Origin: Druceiella hillmani
Lineage: Eukaryota > Arthropoda > Insecta > Lepidoptera > Hepialidae
NCBI GenBank assembly: GCA_039881145.1
Contig: JAYKKI010000095.1
Location: forward strand, 5,322,501 to 5,386,500
Length of the DNA stretch: 64,000 nucleotides
Direction of reading: 5' to 3'
Position 1 is the first letter of the stretch, and each line of letters opens with the position of its first letter. Below, in pieces: positions 51,201 through 61,684 of the stretch. The notes below the pieces were generated by a model that saw only the letters and a list, made by a program, of their open reading frames with translations, made no database searches and was not told where the DNA came from. A program made the translations under genes and the position numbers.

Positions 51201-52525
51201 AAATTACCAACTATTGTAAATTGCTTTCATCACGTTCATTTTACTTAATTACTTATAAGATTAAGGTTTAGTATTATCAATAGCAGAGATAATACTCCTC
51301 AAGCGCTTCTTGTTGATCCGATCCCAAATTACCAACTATTGTAAATTGCTTTCATCACGTTCATTTTATTTAATTACTTTTAAGATTAAGGTTTAGTGTT
51401 ATCAATAACAGAGATAATATTCCTCAAGCGCTCCTTGTTGATCCGATCCCAAATTACCAACTATTGTAAATTGCTTTCATCACGTTCATTTTACTTAATT
51501 ACTTATAAGATTAAGGTTTAGTATTATCAATAACAGAGATAATACTCCTCAAGCGCTCCTTGTTGATCCGATCCCAAATTACCAACTATTGTAAATTGCT
51601 TTCATCACGTTCATTTTACTTAATTACTTTTAAGATTAAGGTTTAGTGTTATCAATAACATAGATAATATTCCTCAAGCGCTCCTTGTTGATCCGATCCC
51701 AAATTACTAACTATTGTAAATTGCTTTCATCACGTTCATTTTACTTAATTACTTATAAGATTAAGGTTTAGTGTTATCAATAACAGAGATAATATTCCTC
51801 AAGCGCTCCTTGTTGATCCGATCCCAAATTACCAACTATTGTAAATTGCTTTCATCACGTTCATTTTACTTAATTACTTTTAAGATTAAGGTTTAGTGTT
51901 ATCAATAACAGAGATAATATTCCTCAAGCGCTCCTTGTTGATCCGATCCCAAATTACCAACTATTGTAAATTGCTTTCATCACGTTCATTTTACTTAATT
52001 ACTTTTAAGATTAAGGTTTAGTGTTATCAATAACAGAGATAATATTCCTCAAGCGCTCCTTGTTGATCCGATCCCAAATTACCAACTATTGTAAATTGTT
52101 TTCATCACGTTCATTTTATTTAATTACTTTTAAGATTAAGGTTTAGTGTTATCAATAACAGAGATAATATTCCTCAAGCGCTCCTTGTTGATCCGATCCC
52201 AAATTACCAACTATTGTAAATTGCTTTCATCACGTTCATTTTATTTAATTACTTTTAAGATTAAGGTTTAGTGTTATCAATAACAGAGATAATATTCCTC
52301 AAGCGCTCCTTGTTGATCCGATCCCAAATTACCAACTATTGTAAATTGCTTTCATCACGTTCATTTTATTTAATTACTTTTAAGATTAAGGTTTAGTGTT
52401 ATCAATAACAGAGATAATACTCCTCAAGCGCTCCTTGTTGATCCGATCCCAAATTACCAACTATTGTAAATTGCTTTCATCACGTTCATTTTACTTAATT
52501 ACTTATAAGATTAAGGTCTCGTTTT
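48291..52525 (+). repeat. 125-bp satellite array, 34 units
   Basis: The landmark 'cctcaagcgctccttgttga' recurs at exactly 125 bases from 48301 to 52426, giving 34 units. Most units differ at only a handful of linked sites: gctttcat/gttttcat, ttactt/ttattt, acttata/actttta, gtatta/gtgtta, aacatag/aacagag/agcagag. Unit 1 carries several private changes (tttatccgatgcc, ccaatta) and unit 34 ends in 'aaggtctcg', typical of array edges. Units 2-7 (about 48421-49170) and 20-25 (about 50671-51420) are the same series in the same order, 2250 bases apart. No frame stays open and there is no spacer pattern. Confidence 0.98.
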
Positions 52526-53267
52526 ATCAACACACTGAACAATTTATAAATGCCATTGTCGTCTGCATAAGTTGATAATAACTTTCTAGTTCCTTAAGGT
52601 AGTTTCTTTCTTCATTTTCACGGTTACAGATAATAGACCGTGTTTAGCCGGAAATGTAGTAGAGGAGCAATGTCTGAAAATGCGTACTTTTCTATTAATG
52701 TGTTTTTGATATATTGAGATGTTATAGTTTTTTTCCATGTAATCTGTGGTGACTATTAGTAACGAACATGATGCCATTACCACGATTTGAATAATGGTAA
52801 ATTTATTTCATTTGTTATCGTCTGACATTACTGGAATAGAGGCTCGTGCCATGTTTTCGATATTCGACGTCATAATTATGATAAACAAGACCAATGCGGC
52901 CATTGTCAATAGGAAAACAGTTATTGTATTTTAATTGCAACATTCATTGGTAATGTTGTGTCAATAAATGCCTGGGTACGTGAGTAAATGTGAATCGACG
53001 ATGACCGTTACGGCTTGTGTATGGTTTTCGTATTGAACTATTTGCACGGTGGCCGGAACAATGTAGTTGTTGTGTCAATGTTGAACGGTATGTATTCATT
53101 TAGTACGCCGGTTGTTGCACAGAAAATCGTGAATACGCTGTTTTTATTAAATGAAAATGTAGATGTCGACAATGGGCAGCTGGATTCCGGTTTAAGTGTC
53201 GTTTGAAAATTAGTTTAAAATCTTGCTATGTTAATTATCAAGTTCACCAAAGTTATTGCAATATATA
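52526..53267. other. No recognised gene; moderately GC-richer
   Basis: Mixed-composition sequence. The frame at 53015-53206 (63 codons) has no recognisable domain and its coding status is doubtful. Confidence 0.4.
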
Positions 53268-53352
53268 ATATTCAATACTATAAAGAATGAAGTACGTGCG
53301 AGAATATTCAATACTATAAAGAATGAAGTACGTGCGAGATACTTCATTCTAG
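53268..53352 (+). repeat. 36-bp direct duplication with inverted tail
   Basis: Two identical copies of a 36-base unit ('aatattcaatactataaaga' start; 'agtacgtgcgag' end) at 53268-53303 and 53304-53339. They are followed by 'atacttcattct', an inverted match to 'agaatgaagta'. Confidence 0.95.
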
Positions 53353-54368
53353 TGTGCCTGTAACCTTAAACTAAATTGAACAATTATTTTTCACATTCGC
53401 ACTGATTTCAAAATAGTATCAAATTTAAGATTTTCAGTTTGATCACTGACACTTTTGAGGAACGCTGTTTACATAATAAGTTAAGTTTAGAAAATATTGT
53501 GTGTTGATTGTCCTCCGAATGAATACAAAAAGTGACTGAACCTAATAAATTTTGTATTCGCACGTTTGTGATTGTATGTCGTTTAAAAATTAAGTAGTAA
53601 TCTCATAACATTTTTATCTTACTTTTTAAAGGCCTTATTCGTCGATATTTTGTCACGTTTCTATCTTTGTGACTGGTGTTTTACAGGTGATAACCTGTGC
53701 TCAGGAGTTTATACTACATTATAAAATAAGTATAATAAAAAGTGGTAAAAACTTCGAATATATTTTTAACCATAATGAAAATTGTTTCAACTTTAAATTA
53801 CTTTCATTACTTTTCAGGAGCATTTAATAGTTTCCACGAAAAAAATTGAAAAAAAATACATTTACATGAAATTTAAAATATTACTTTATAATGGGTGCCT
53901 TCTGTGTTTAAATGTAAATTATTTTTGTATAGTTACTTTGACTATAAAAAATATATTTATTATACAATTTTTCCATTACATGTGCCAATTTTTTAAATGA
54001 TTTGCCAGTTCTGAGTAGGACATTTTTATTCATCACATCACAACAGTCAAAGTTGGGTTACAAAATACTCAAAAGTACATCTTTGGTTTTTTTAGGGAGA
54101 ACTCTATTAGTTTTTCTAATATATTTGAATTAATTCAAAAGGCCTATTACTCAACTATATTCCACTACAAATCAAAATTAACAATAAGACTTAATCTGTA
54201 GTCGTGGCATACAACAGACCAGAGTAGTGATTCAGAAATAATAAATGTCTATATCTCGAAAAGTAAGACGTCAAATTTTGTCAGTAACCTAGTCATTGTC
54301 AGTAACTTGTTTTATCGCCCCACGACTTACGAGATAACTGTATAATTATATGTATATAAATATACCTG

Positions 54369-54370
<2 letters not shown>
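53353..54370. other. No recognised gene
   Basis: AT-rich, with nothing identifiable. Confidence 0.5.

Positions 54371-54414
<44 letters not shown>
54371..54414. repeat. (TA)n microsatellite
   Basis: About 40 bases of AT dinucleotides. Confidence 0.95.
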
Positions 54415-54417
<3 letters not shown>

Positions 54418-54465
54418 TTATATGTAAGACGTAAATTTATAAGACCCAACTTTTTTTTTAGGATT

Positions 54466-54599
54466 TAAGCCACATAAATTATAATGTTCTTATGGTATTC
54501 TATATGACATATTAGCTATGATCTGGTTCTTGGAAAAATATTAGATCATAGCATTAGCAATGACACAGAATACCATGACAATAAAGGAACTTATGGCCT
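54466..54599. repeat. Long imperfect hairpin (~62-base arms)
   Basis: Left arm 54466-54531 and right arm 54540-54599 are imperfect inverted complements. Shared blocks include 'tatggtattct' with 'agaataccat', and 'gctatgatct' with 'agatcatagc'. Mismatches and small bulges are spread along the stem, and the loop is short. Either a decayed MITE or a hairpin RNA precursor. Confidence 0.8.
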
Positions 54600-54906
54600 G
54601 CACCAACTTATTTTTGTTATAAGCTGTGTCCGTTATTTCTTTCACGTGGACATTTGAAAAATATTATTAAATGTCACATTGAAGGTTAAAATACACGTGA
54701 CGTAATCTACAACAATCTTTAGAAAAATGAAATTTATTTCTGGCCCTGTAAAATCCACCAATCAAAATCCCATCAGAATCTTTTTAATGATTCTTGATTA
54801 TATATGCGTTAACATATAAAAGACTCACTGACAAACAAAGAGACCAAAATATCCAAAATAATATTTTTGTATTCTTAACTTCTTTATTATGTATATATAC
54901 CATTTT

Positions 54907-55761
54907 TACATGCGTAGATTTTATACTTATATTGACACTCTCCTTTACGTTCAGATTCTTATTTACATGCGTAGATTATATACTTATATTGACACTCTCC
55001 TTTACGTTCAGATTCTTATTTACATGCGTAGATTATATACTTATATTGACACTCTCCTTTACGTTCAGATTCTTATTTACATGCGTAGATTATATACTTA
55101 TATTGACACTCTCCTTTACGTTCAGATTCTTACTTACATGCCTAGATTATATACTTATATTGACACTCTCCTTTACGTTCAGATTCTTATTTACATGCGT
55201 AGATTATATACTTATATTGACACTCTCCTTTACGTTCAGATTCTTATTTACATGCGTAGATTATATACTTATATTGACACTCTCCTTTACGTTCAGATTC
55301 TTATTTACATGCGTAGATTTTATACTTATATTGACACTCTCCTTTACGTTCAGATTCTTATTTACATGCGTAGATTATATACTTATATTGACACTCTCCT
55401 TTACGTTCAGATTCTTTTTTACATGCGTAGATTATATACTTATATTGACACTCTCCTTTACGTTCAGATTCTTATTTACATGCGTAGATTATATACTTAT
55501 ATTGACACTCTCCTTTACGTTCAGATTCTTATTTACATGCGTAGATTATATACTTATATTGACACTCTCCTTTACGTTCAGATTCTTATTTACATGCGTA
55601 GATTATATACTTATATTGACACTCTCCTTTACGTTCAGATTCTTACTTACATGCCTAGATTATATACTTATATTGACACTCTCCTTTACGTTCAGATTCT
55701 TATTTACATGCGTAGATTATATACTTATATTGACACTCTCCTTTACGTTCAGATTCTTATT
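54907..55761 (+). repeat. 57-bp tandem repeat, 15 copies
   Basis: Unit 'tacatgcgtagattatatac' plus 37 more bases, repeating at exactly 57 bases from 54907 to 55705. Because 57 is divisible by three and the unit lacks stops in two frames, both frames stay open: 54794-55771 (19-residue unit TCVDYILILTLSFTFRFLF) and 54889-55776 (unit YMRRLYTYIDTLLYVQILI). Most copies are identical. The variants (gattttat in copies 1 and 8; ttacttacatgccta at copies 5 and 14; tttttt before copy 10) are single-base, and those examined change amino acids. This gives no sign of protein selection. Best read as a young minisatellite rather than a gene. Confidence 0.97.
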
Positions 55762-56026
55762 CATATATTAAAATAATATTCCGCTTGGGAATGAAATGTT
55801 TCTATATTAATCTCCGTAATATCAGCTATACACAAACAAAATTTAACAGAGGCCCGTTGAATAGCTGAAGCCTAAAAGCGAGATAAATAAACACACAATA
55901 AACTTTGATTCGCATTTGTAATATTACTTAGGACACGAAAATAAAATCTACAATTTCAGATTACACTTCACTAGTGTCGTGAAAACCCTTACACACATAT
56001 AAACACGTGGCCGCATAAAAAGTTAC

Positions 56027-56214
56027 CTATAATCCCTTACAACATTAGCCATGTTCAAACCCCAAAACAATAACAAACTCAATACATCGGTATAGCGCAC
56101 TCTCGAATAGTTCAGCCCTGGTATATCGGATTCATTATATATACACACGGCATTCGCGCACACAGTAATCACAACTACACACACAATTGCTACACACATC
56201 CACGCTACATCCAC
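56027..56214 (-). CDS. Possible first coding exon, signal-peptide-like
   Basis: A 63-codon frame begins MDVAWMCVAIVCVVVITVCA, which has the shape of a secretory signal peptide (hydrophobic core, small residues NA at about 21-22). It continues with NESDIPGL and LSLLLFWGLNMANVV. The frame ends at ATAG followed by GTAACT (56026-56021 on the minus strand), a good splice-donor match. The upstream minus-strand sequence is CpG-rich, consistent with a promoter and 5' leader. Against this, much of the first part is GT-rich low-complexity DNA that easily encodes hydrophobic runs, and no downstream exon was recognised. Family unknown; coding status is inference. Confidence 0.2.
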
Positions 56215-56500
56215 GATTAATCTTGTTTAAATTGCGACTGTTTCGACGGGGATTTGGCAATACAAGCACGTTCTGCGCGGCGCCGCTTGCATGAATTCAT
56301 CCCTATTTGCGAGTTTATTTTATTCGGCATTATGTTAACAAATTAATATGCTTTATTTATGTTGATAAATTATATTTGCGCTCCATTTTAACTCGTATCG
56401 CTCGGTGTAATCCGGCCGTATACGGTAATTGGCGTTGGCTTAGCCATAAAAGCCGAATTTATGCGCGGCTAGCTGATTATATCTAATTGTGTCTCTATAA
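56215..56500. promoter_or_regulatory. CpG-enriched island upstream of the possible exon
   Basis: 'gcacgttctgcgcggcgccg' lies at 56262-56285. Then 'taatccggccgtatacggta' at about 56408 and 'ttggcgttggcttagcc' with 'tatgcgcggctagctg' follow at about 56430-56475. Composition departs sharply from the flanks and no frame is open. Candidate promoter/enhancer, by inference. Confidence 0.3.
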
Positions 56501-56689
56501 TCTATCATTTTAATCTAGAGCTTTTATAGAGTATAGTAATAACCTGTTAAGCCCGAATAGATCCCGGACTACAAAGGTTCCTTACTTACAAAAGTCACAT
56601 ATAAAAGTTTAAATATTGAAGGGTAGATCGTGTTTCTATCAAACTGTAACTGGTAATATAATTTTTCACCGCATTAATGCATTGAGTAA

Positions 56690-56935
56690 TAAATTTAATT
56701 TCTCAAAAACTATAAGACCTAAGATAATCGCTATAAGTTCCTCGTAATTTTCTAGTTGATTATATCGGACCAGTTTTTGGCATGATTTTTGGTTCATTAT
56801 TTTCGAAAATAAGGAGGAGGTGGTGGTGCATTTTTCGTATATTTTGGTGCATATCTCCGAAGATTTTCCACTTAAAATTCGGAAAAATATTTTTTTAAAT
56901 TTTTTATGACTACCTTTTTCAAACGACACCCCACA
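56690..56935 (-). mobile_element. Interspersed repeat family A, partial copy
   Basis: On the minus strand, 'ttcggagatatgcaccaaaa', 'cacctcctccttattttcga' and 'ataatgaaccaaaaatcatg' follow the same order as 'ttcggagatatacttaaaaa', 'cctcccttattcctgaaac' and 'attgaacctaaaattatga' in the copy near 61230-61305. The 91-codon minus frame over it is incidental. Confidence 0.55.
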
Positions 56936-59088
56936 CGACATGTAATGCTAAAAAAAATTCATGCATTGAATTTGTTTCCCCTCTAATTACCATAATTACC
57001 ATACACTGTAAATATAAGGATTAACTGTCAAAATGTTAGGTCACACAGATTGACATATTGAATTATTTAATCGTTCATAAGTGATATAATGGCTTTTAAT
57101 ATGCTGTCTATGGCCAGTTATAATGTAAAATTGTTATTCGAAAATTTAATTGGAAGCATATCGAGTATAAAAGTATGTGCGAGCTTTAAACCCATATTAA
57201 CAATATGTTGAATGTATTATCAGTAAGTAATTAAGAGTTAATATATGATCAAGTGGTAATTCAAGCTTCATTTTTATTTAATTTACTTATTTAGTTATTA
57301 CCGGTGGTAATTTTGAAATAAATTTAATACGAGCTTTTAGTTTAATCAATAAAATACAATGGTTTTTCACATTATTTTTATGATCAGTTACAATAGAAAT
57401 CGTTATTCGATAATATAATTGAACGTATATCGTGCATAACATTATATGTAAGCTTTAATCTTTTTCAGTGAGAAATTAATAGCTATTATGTAATGTGATT
57501 AGAGGTAAATCGAGGTTTAATTAAAAATAATATTGTGTTGAATTTGGACTTCAGTACGATATTTCATTTCGAAATCTTACGATCAATATATCTGTTTACT
57601 GAAATCATAAATTTGTTTTTTAACCATTATCGTCTAATCATTGTTTTTAGAAAATTCACCTATAATCAATTTAACTCTTTGGAAATAGCTTTAAGCTCTA
57701 AACTAATGAAAACCGAATGTTAAATCGTTGGTAAAAGCCAAAGTACTTTTTATGATTGTTTATTAAACAAAAAGTTAAAAATAGCAGGAAGAAGAGAGAA
57801 GGGGAGAGATGATCCGCACAAAACGGAAATCGAGAAACAAAGGGACTGTTTGCAGATAATTGTTTATAAAAGTTAAACTACTTTATAAATCATAGTGAAA
57901 ATAAACAGGTTTTCAATTTCATAATTAAGTTCGAAAAAGTATCTCCAAAATCGATCAAAAATTGCATCCTTTAGTACGTCTTGATACGTACATATGTACA
58001 GACCATCGGACGAAGACCCATGTCTTTTTTCAAAATCAAATTTGAATTATAAAAATATTCGTTAATTGGAAAACTGCTATCATGTTTTAGAGGAAAATTG
58101 TCTCTTCAAAAGAAATTTTATTAATAATCGATTATTTGTTAATTTAACCGAATTACAATGACTTCTATTGTGAAAATTCGAGGTCGATTGGAGGAATTTT
58201 AAATCTCTTCTTAGAATATAGTGTTGAATTAGACTTGTATAATTAAAGTGGTGCGCCAGTCCAGTAATAGGTGGAGTAATATTACCACGATTTAACATTA
58301 AAACAGGTTAAAGAATTTTTTGATTTATAGGAGGATAGTTTTTTGATGGTAATAAACAAAATATAAAATACAATCTAACAAAACTCGGCAACTACTAAAT
58401 CCAAAAAATATTCAATAAATTTCTCGTATTAACAAGATTTATGATCAAAGTAAAACTAATAAAGTATGTTAATAAATTTAAATATTGCTAATCTTAATAT
58501 AGTAATTATTTAAGTGTTAAAAAACTTTAAATATTAACTATTCTTATTAGATATTTTTTTTGAGATGATATAAATCGTCATATGTATATGTGCTAAACGA
58601 ATTTAGCATTTTAAAAAATTATAATTCTTTTTACAGTCAAATAAACTAAATAAATCTTTAGAAAATTGTTTGTCATGTCAACGTTGTCTTGTTAATTCAC
58701 ATTAAACAAAATATTTAAAAGAAGAAGTTATTAAAAATGTTAGACGCAAGACAAAAGAAAATATTTGAATAAAGAATGAAAATTAATAAAAATATGAATA
58801 AATGGCTTACAGAGGTTATTAATGATATAAAATAATTAGTTTATCCCTGACATTGTATACTTATGTATAAAAATATCAACAGGTATATGATGTTAAAACT
58901 ATTTAGTTATATACTATAATTAATTAAAAATGCTTTAAAACAATTGCATAAAATAATCAGATGCATTCTTCGATATTCAAGTAGTTAATTATAGACAGGT
59001 AATATATTTATCACATATTATTATTCACATCAATTCAACTATTTTATATTTGAAGGGCAATGCATATTTTAACATAAAATAATTATTA
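56936..59088. other. No recognised gene
   Basis: Strongly AT-rich intergenic DNA downstream of the fucosyltransferase. The phrases 'agttataatgtaaaattgttattcgaaaatttaattg' (57116) and a changed form near 57387 suggest an old ~270-base duplication. Open frames at 57535 (+) and 58080 (-) are unconvincing. Confidence 0.45.
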
Positions 59089-59094
59089 TTTATT
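59089..59094 (-). terminator. Candidate polyadenylation signal of the fucosyltransferase
   Basis: AATAAA on the minus strand (plus strand tttatt), about 157 bases after the stop codon. In such AT-rich DNA this hexamer is common, so the assignment is tentative. Confidence 0.35.
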
Positions 59095-59250
59095 ATAAAG
59101 TGCTACACTTGACATATAAATTAAATAAATAAAAATTGCATAGTAACTAATATAAATATTTATGGTAATATAATTGAAAATTATAATCATAAAGAACAGT
59201 AGTCATAACACACTGACAAAAGTCGTATTATTATTGTGACGTAACACACA

Positions 59251-60477
59251 CTAGTACGTGGCTGGGAAGCAGGTTGAGTCACTATCGACGCCCAACCACC
59301 AGTCTCTCTTATTGCCACTCCTATCGGACACGTAATTAGGATCGTATAACATCTCACATAGCTTACAGAATGGATGTAGACCGTCTCTATGGATAGATGG
59401 CACAGTATTCTCGTATTTGTATAAATTCTTCCACCAAAAATATTTTTTATAAACTTCTATATTTTTAATCAACATGTTAAGGAACCGGGCCAGCTCTTGT
59501 GGAGAGTAGATATTAGCATCGATGTAGGACTGAGGCGGTAAAAAATTCGAGTAATTCGCTCCACCGTAAACGATTGGTACGAGGTTATTTTGTAAGGCGG
59601 TCAGCAGCTTTTCTGTTATGTAGTCGACGCAGTGGGAATTTTCAAACGACAGGTAAAAGAAGTAATCTTGCCTCAGCATGTTGAAGCACTCTTGACCTCG
59701 CGAAGCGGGGCAACTTAGTGGGCCACACTTACCGTACACGTCTACCTCTATATACTTCTGCAGCTCTTCAACGTATTTCTCGCGGCCGTTTGTACTTCTG
59801 CAGTTCGACACGAACCAAGCGACTTTTTTAGTTTTACCTTTTATAATATCTGACATCGACCTGTCAATTTTGTCGACGTACTCGTGATATGAAGGCCAGA
59901 TCATATTCTCTCTAGGACCGATTATGTTTCCTTCGAAATCTTTGATTTGGAAATACGTCCACGGAATATCAGAATCTAAGCGATAAGTTATGGTAAGGTT
60001 GTAGAAATCTGAAAGCTTAGCTGGTATGAAGGTGGTTGTAGCTGGTTCGAGTGACGCAAATATGTAATACTGGTTAGAACCTCTATTCCAAGGTTTACCT
60101 TGGAACAGTTCAGAATATTCGTATCCGTGAAAAATAACGGCATGGAACTTGTGCTGTGGCATATACAACTTGTCGTTCGTCAGGACACATTTGTTAACTG
60201 GACAATTGTGATGTGAGAAAGCGTAGTCGCCAAATCCAAACTTGTAATCTGGCCAATGGAACATAGAGTTCCACAACAATATCACTTTGCGACCTTCGAA
60301 TTGTGAATCTTCTTGAAAATGTGTCACTTTCACTGTTCTGTAATATTCAACCACGTTTAACGAAACATATATTAACACCACACCCAGCCACGAAAAAAAA
60401 ACATTCACTTTTTGGTAAGACATCACAAAGTGACTCTCAATTAAAATTTCCCAATTATGTCCTTTATGAATTGTCAT
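59251..60477 (-). CDS. Alpha-1,3-fucosyltransferase (GT10), FucTC-like
   Basis: Transfers fucose from GDP-fucose to glycan acceptors in the Golgi. The 408-residue frame has the type II Golgi layout: short cytoplasmic tail, a membrane anchor at about residues 26-43 (VFFSWLGVVLIYVSLNVV), a stem, then the catalytic domain. The N-terminal catalytic half has WNSMFHWPDY (69-78), FHGYEYSE and the GT10 'TYRLDSDI' block (164-171). KVAWFVSNC (218-226) and VDVYGKCG (245-252) follow. The GDP-fucose motif spans 273-305 with SFENS (277-281), DYITEK (285-290) and VPIVYGG (300-306). A C-terminal CKLC (371-374) is also typical. Potential N-glycosylation sites: NLT 160, NYS 308. Met19 (60423) is an alternative start just before the anchor. 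It is a single exon with no breaks. Insect FucTA has a similar fold, but the size and motif spacing favour FucTC-like. Acceptor specificity cannot be read from sequence. Confidence 0.93.
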   Translation of the reverse strand: MTIHKGHNWEILIESHFVMSYQKVNVFFSWLGVVLIYVSLNVVEYYRTVKVTHFQEDSQFEGRKVILLWNSMFHWPDYKFGFGDYAFSHHNCPVNKCVLTNDKLYMPQHKFHAVIFHGYEYSELFQGKPWNRGSNQYYIFASLEPATTTFIPAKLSDFYNLTITYRLDSDIPWTYFQIKDFEGNIIGPRENMIWPSYHEYVDKIDRSMSDIIKGKTKKVAWFVSNCRSTNGREKYVEELQKYIEVDVYGKCGPLSCPASRGQECFNMLRQDYFFYLSFENSHCVDYITEKLLTALQNNLVPIVYGGANYSNFLPPQSYIDANIYSPQELARFLNMLIKNIEVYKKYFWWKNLYKYENTVPSIHRDGLHPFCKLCEMLYDPNYVSDRSGNKRDWWLGVDSDSTCFPATY

Positions 60478-60620
60478 TGAAATTTAGTGACCATAATTAC
60501 CGAGCGCACCATTGTACATGTCGACGGCCACGTGTCATCGCGACACTTCAACTTATGGCGATTGTACGTGTTTGCGTCCATATAGAATAACGATTTCTTA
60601 TCTATTAGTCGTCATAATAA
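60478..60620 (-). promoter_or_regulatory. Upstream leader/promoter region of the fucosyltransferase
   Basis: The ATG context on the minus strand is 'atttcaATGac'. The 120 bases upstream are GC-richer ('cgatgacacgtggccgtcga', with an E-box-like cacgtg) than the surrounding DNA. No TATA box at an obvious position was seen. The plus-strand frame at 60303-60590 is an antisense shadow of the gene and this leader. Confidence 0.3.
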
Positions 60621-61009
60621 TAAAAGTCACTAGGTGACAGATGAGATTATCCATTATGTTGCAATATGAAAATTATTTAGGAAGTGCAACAAAAAGAGGT
60701 CAAATATATTTGTACTGGTGAGGGATTCATATCATGACAATACATCATATATTATAATTATATAGGAAATAGCTTATTAGTGTCATGTGATCGATGTTAT
60801 TTGATATGGTTTCTAGAACACAATTTTTAGTTCACCAATTAACATTAATTTCTGCGTTTACATTTTGAGTTTAACAAGGATTTTTTGGAGAATAAAAGTG
60901 ATCATTCAAAAATATGACGTGTGTAATTCAATTTATACTTTCACACCACTTTTCGTCTATATGAAAGGGGTAAATAAGAAAACACACATATCTATCTGTC
61001 ACAGTCGTT
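60621..61009. other. No recognised gene
   Basis: AT-rich sequence between the gene's upstream region and an interspersed repeat. Confidence 0.5.
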
Positions 61010-61420
61010 TTTCTCTGAAATTGTTGTACACATAAACTTGAAATATGGCATAGTAATAAAATATATTAACCCACATACGTATCAATAGCTAATATTCAAA
61101 ATTATTTATATGGAAATTTTAGGACAGCAAATTAAGTGCTAAACATTTTTTTTCAATTCCTATATAGTGTGGGATATCGTTTGAAATGTCTCAAAAATAT
61201 TTTTGTCATAATTTCAGATGGTGCACCTTCGGAGATATACTTAAAAATATAAACAATCCGCCTCCCTCCCTTATTCCTGAAACTATTGAACCTAAAATTA
61301 TGAAAAATAGGGTTTTTAGAAGCTAAAGCAAAGTTTGTGGGAAAACTACAGTGATGATCCTAGATTTTTCAATTTTTTAAATATGCTCTATGTTTTAATG
61401 CCTGTGAAAGATATAGTAAG

Positions 61421-61467
<47 letters not shown>

Positions 61468-61600
61468 GAAAAATAAATATTTGTAAATAGTTTAATAGAA
61501 GTACTATGTACCCTTAAATGTTGATTAATGCCTATATTGTATATGGAATCCCCATTTTTCTACACGTTCTTGACAGGTTTTTATTTTTAGAAAGCTTTTT
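61010..61600 (+). mobile_element. Interspersed repeat family A, long copy
   Basis: Contains 'acttgaaatatggcatagta', 'gtgtgggatatcg', 'ttcggagatatac', 'gtgaaagatatagtaagcaa' (also at 29021-29041) and ends 'ttcttgacaggttttta'. A (TA)n run at 61423-61462 sits exactly where the other copies have only 'aatatatct' or 'gatataata', so the microsatellite grew inside the element. No protein is encoded. Confidence 0.7.
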
Positions 61601-61634
61601 GGCCTCGCTCCATTAACTTTATATACGCCCATTT

Positions 61635-61684
61635 TCATGATTTAAAATAACGACATTTCTAAAATGTGTTATTTTAAATCATGA
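61635..61684. repeat. 17-bp-arm hairpin
   Basis: 61635-61651 (tcatgatttaaaataac) is exactly complementary to 61668-61684 with a 16-base loop. Confidence 0.85.

Noticed and set aside
48291..52525. CRISPR-like regular repeats
   Set aside because: The whole 125-base unit repeats with no unique spacers, and the window is eukaryotic. It is a satellite.
54794..55776. Two long open frames (325 and 295 codons) as genes
   Set aside because: Both come only from a stop-free 57-base unit. Variant sites show no preference for silent changes, and no domain or gene context supports coding.
60303..60590. Plus-strand 95-codon frame
   Set aside because: Antisense shadow of the fucosyltransferase start and leader; no domain.
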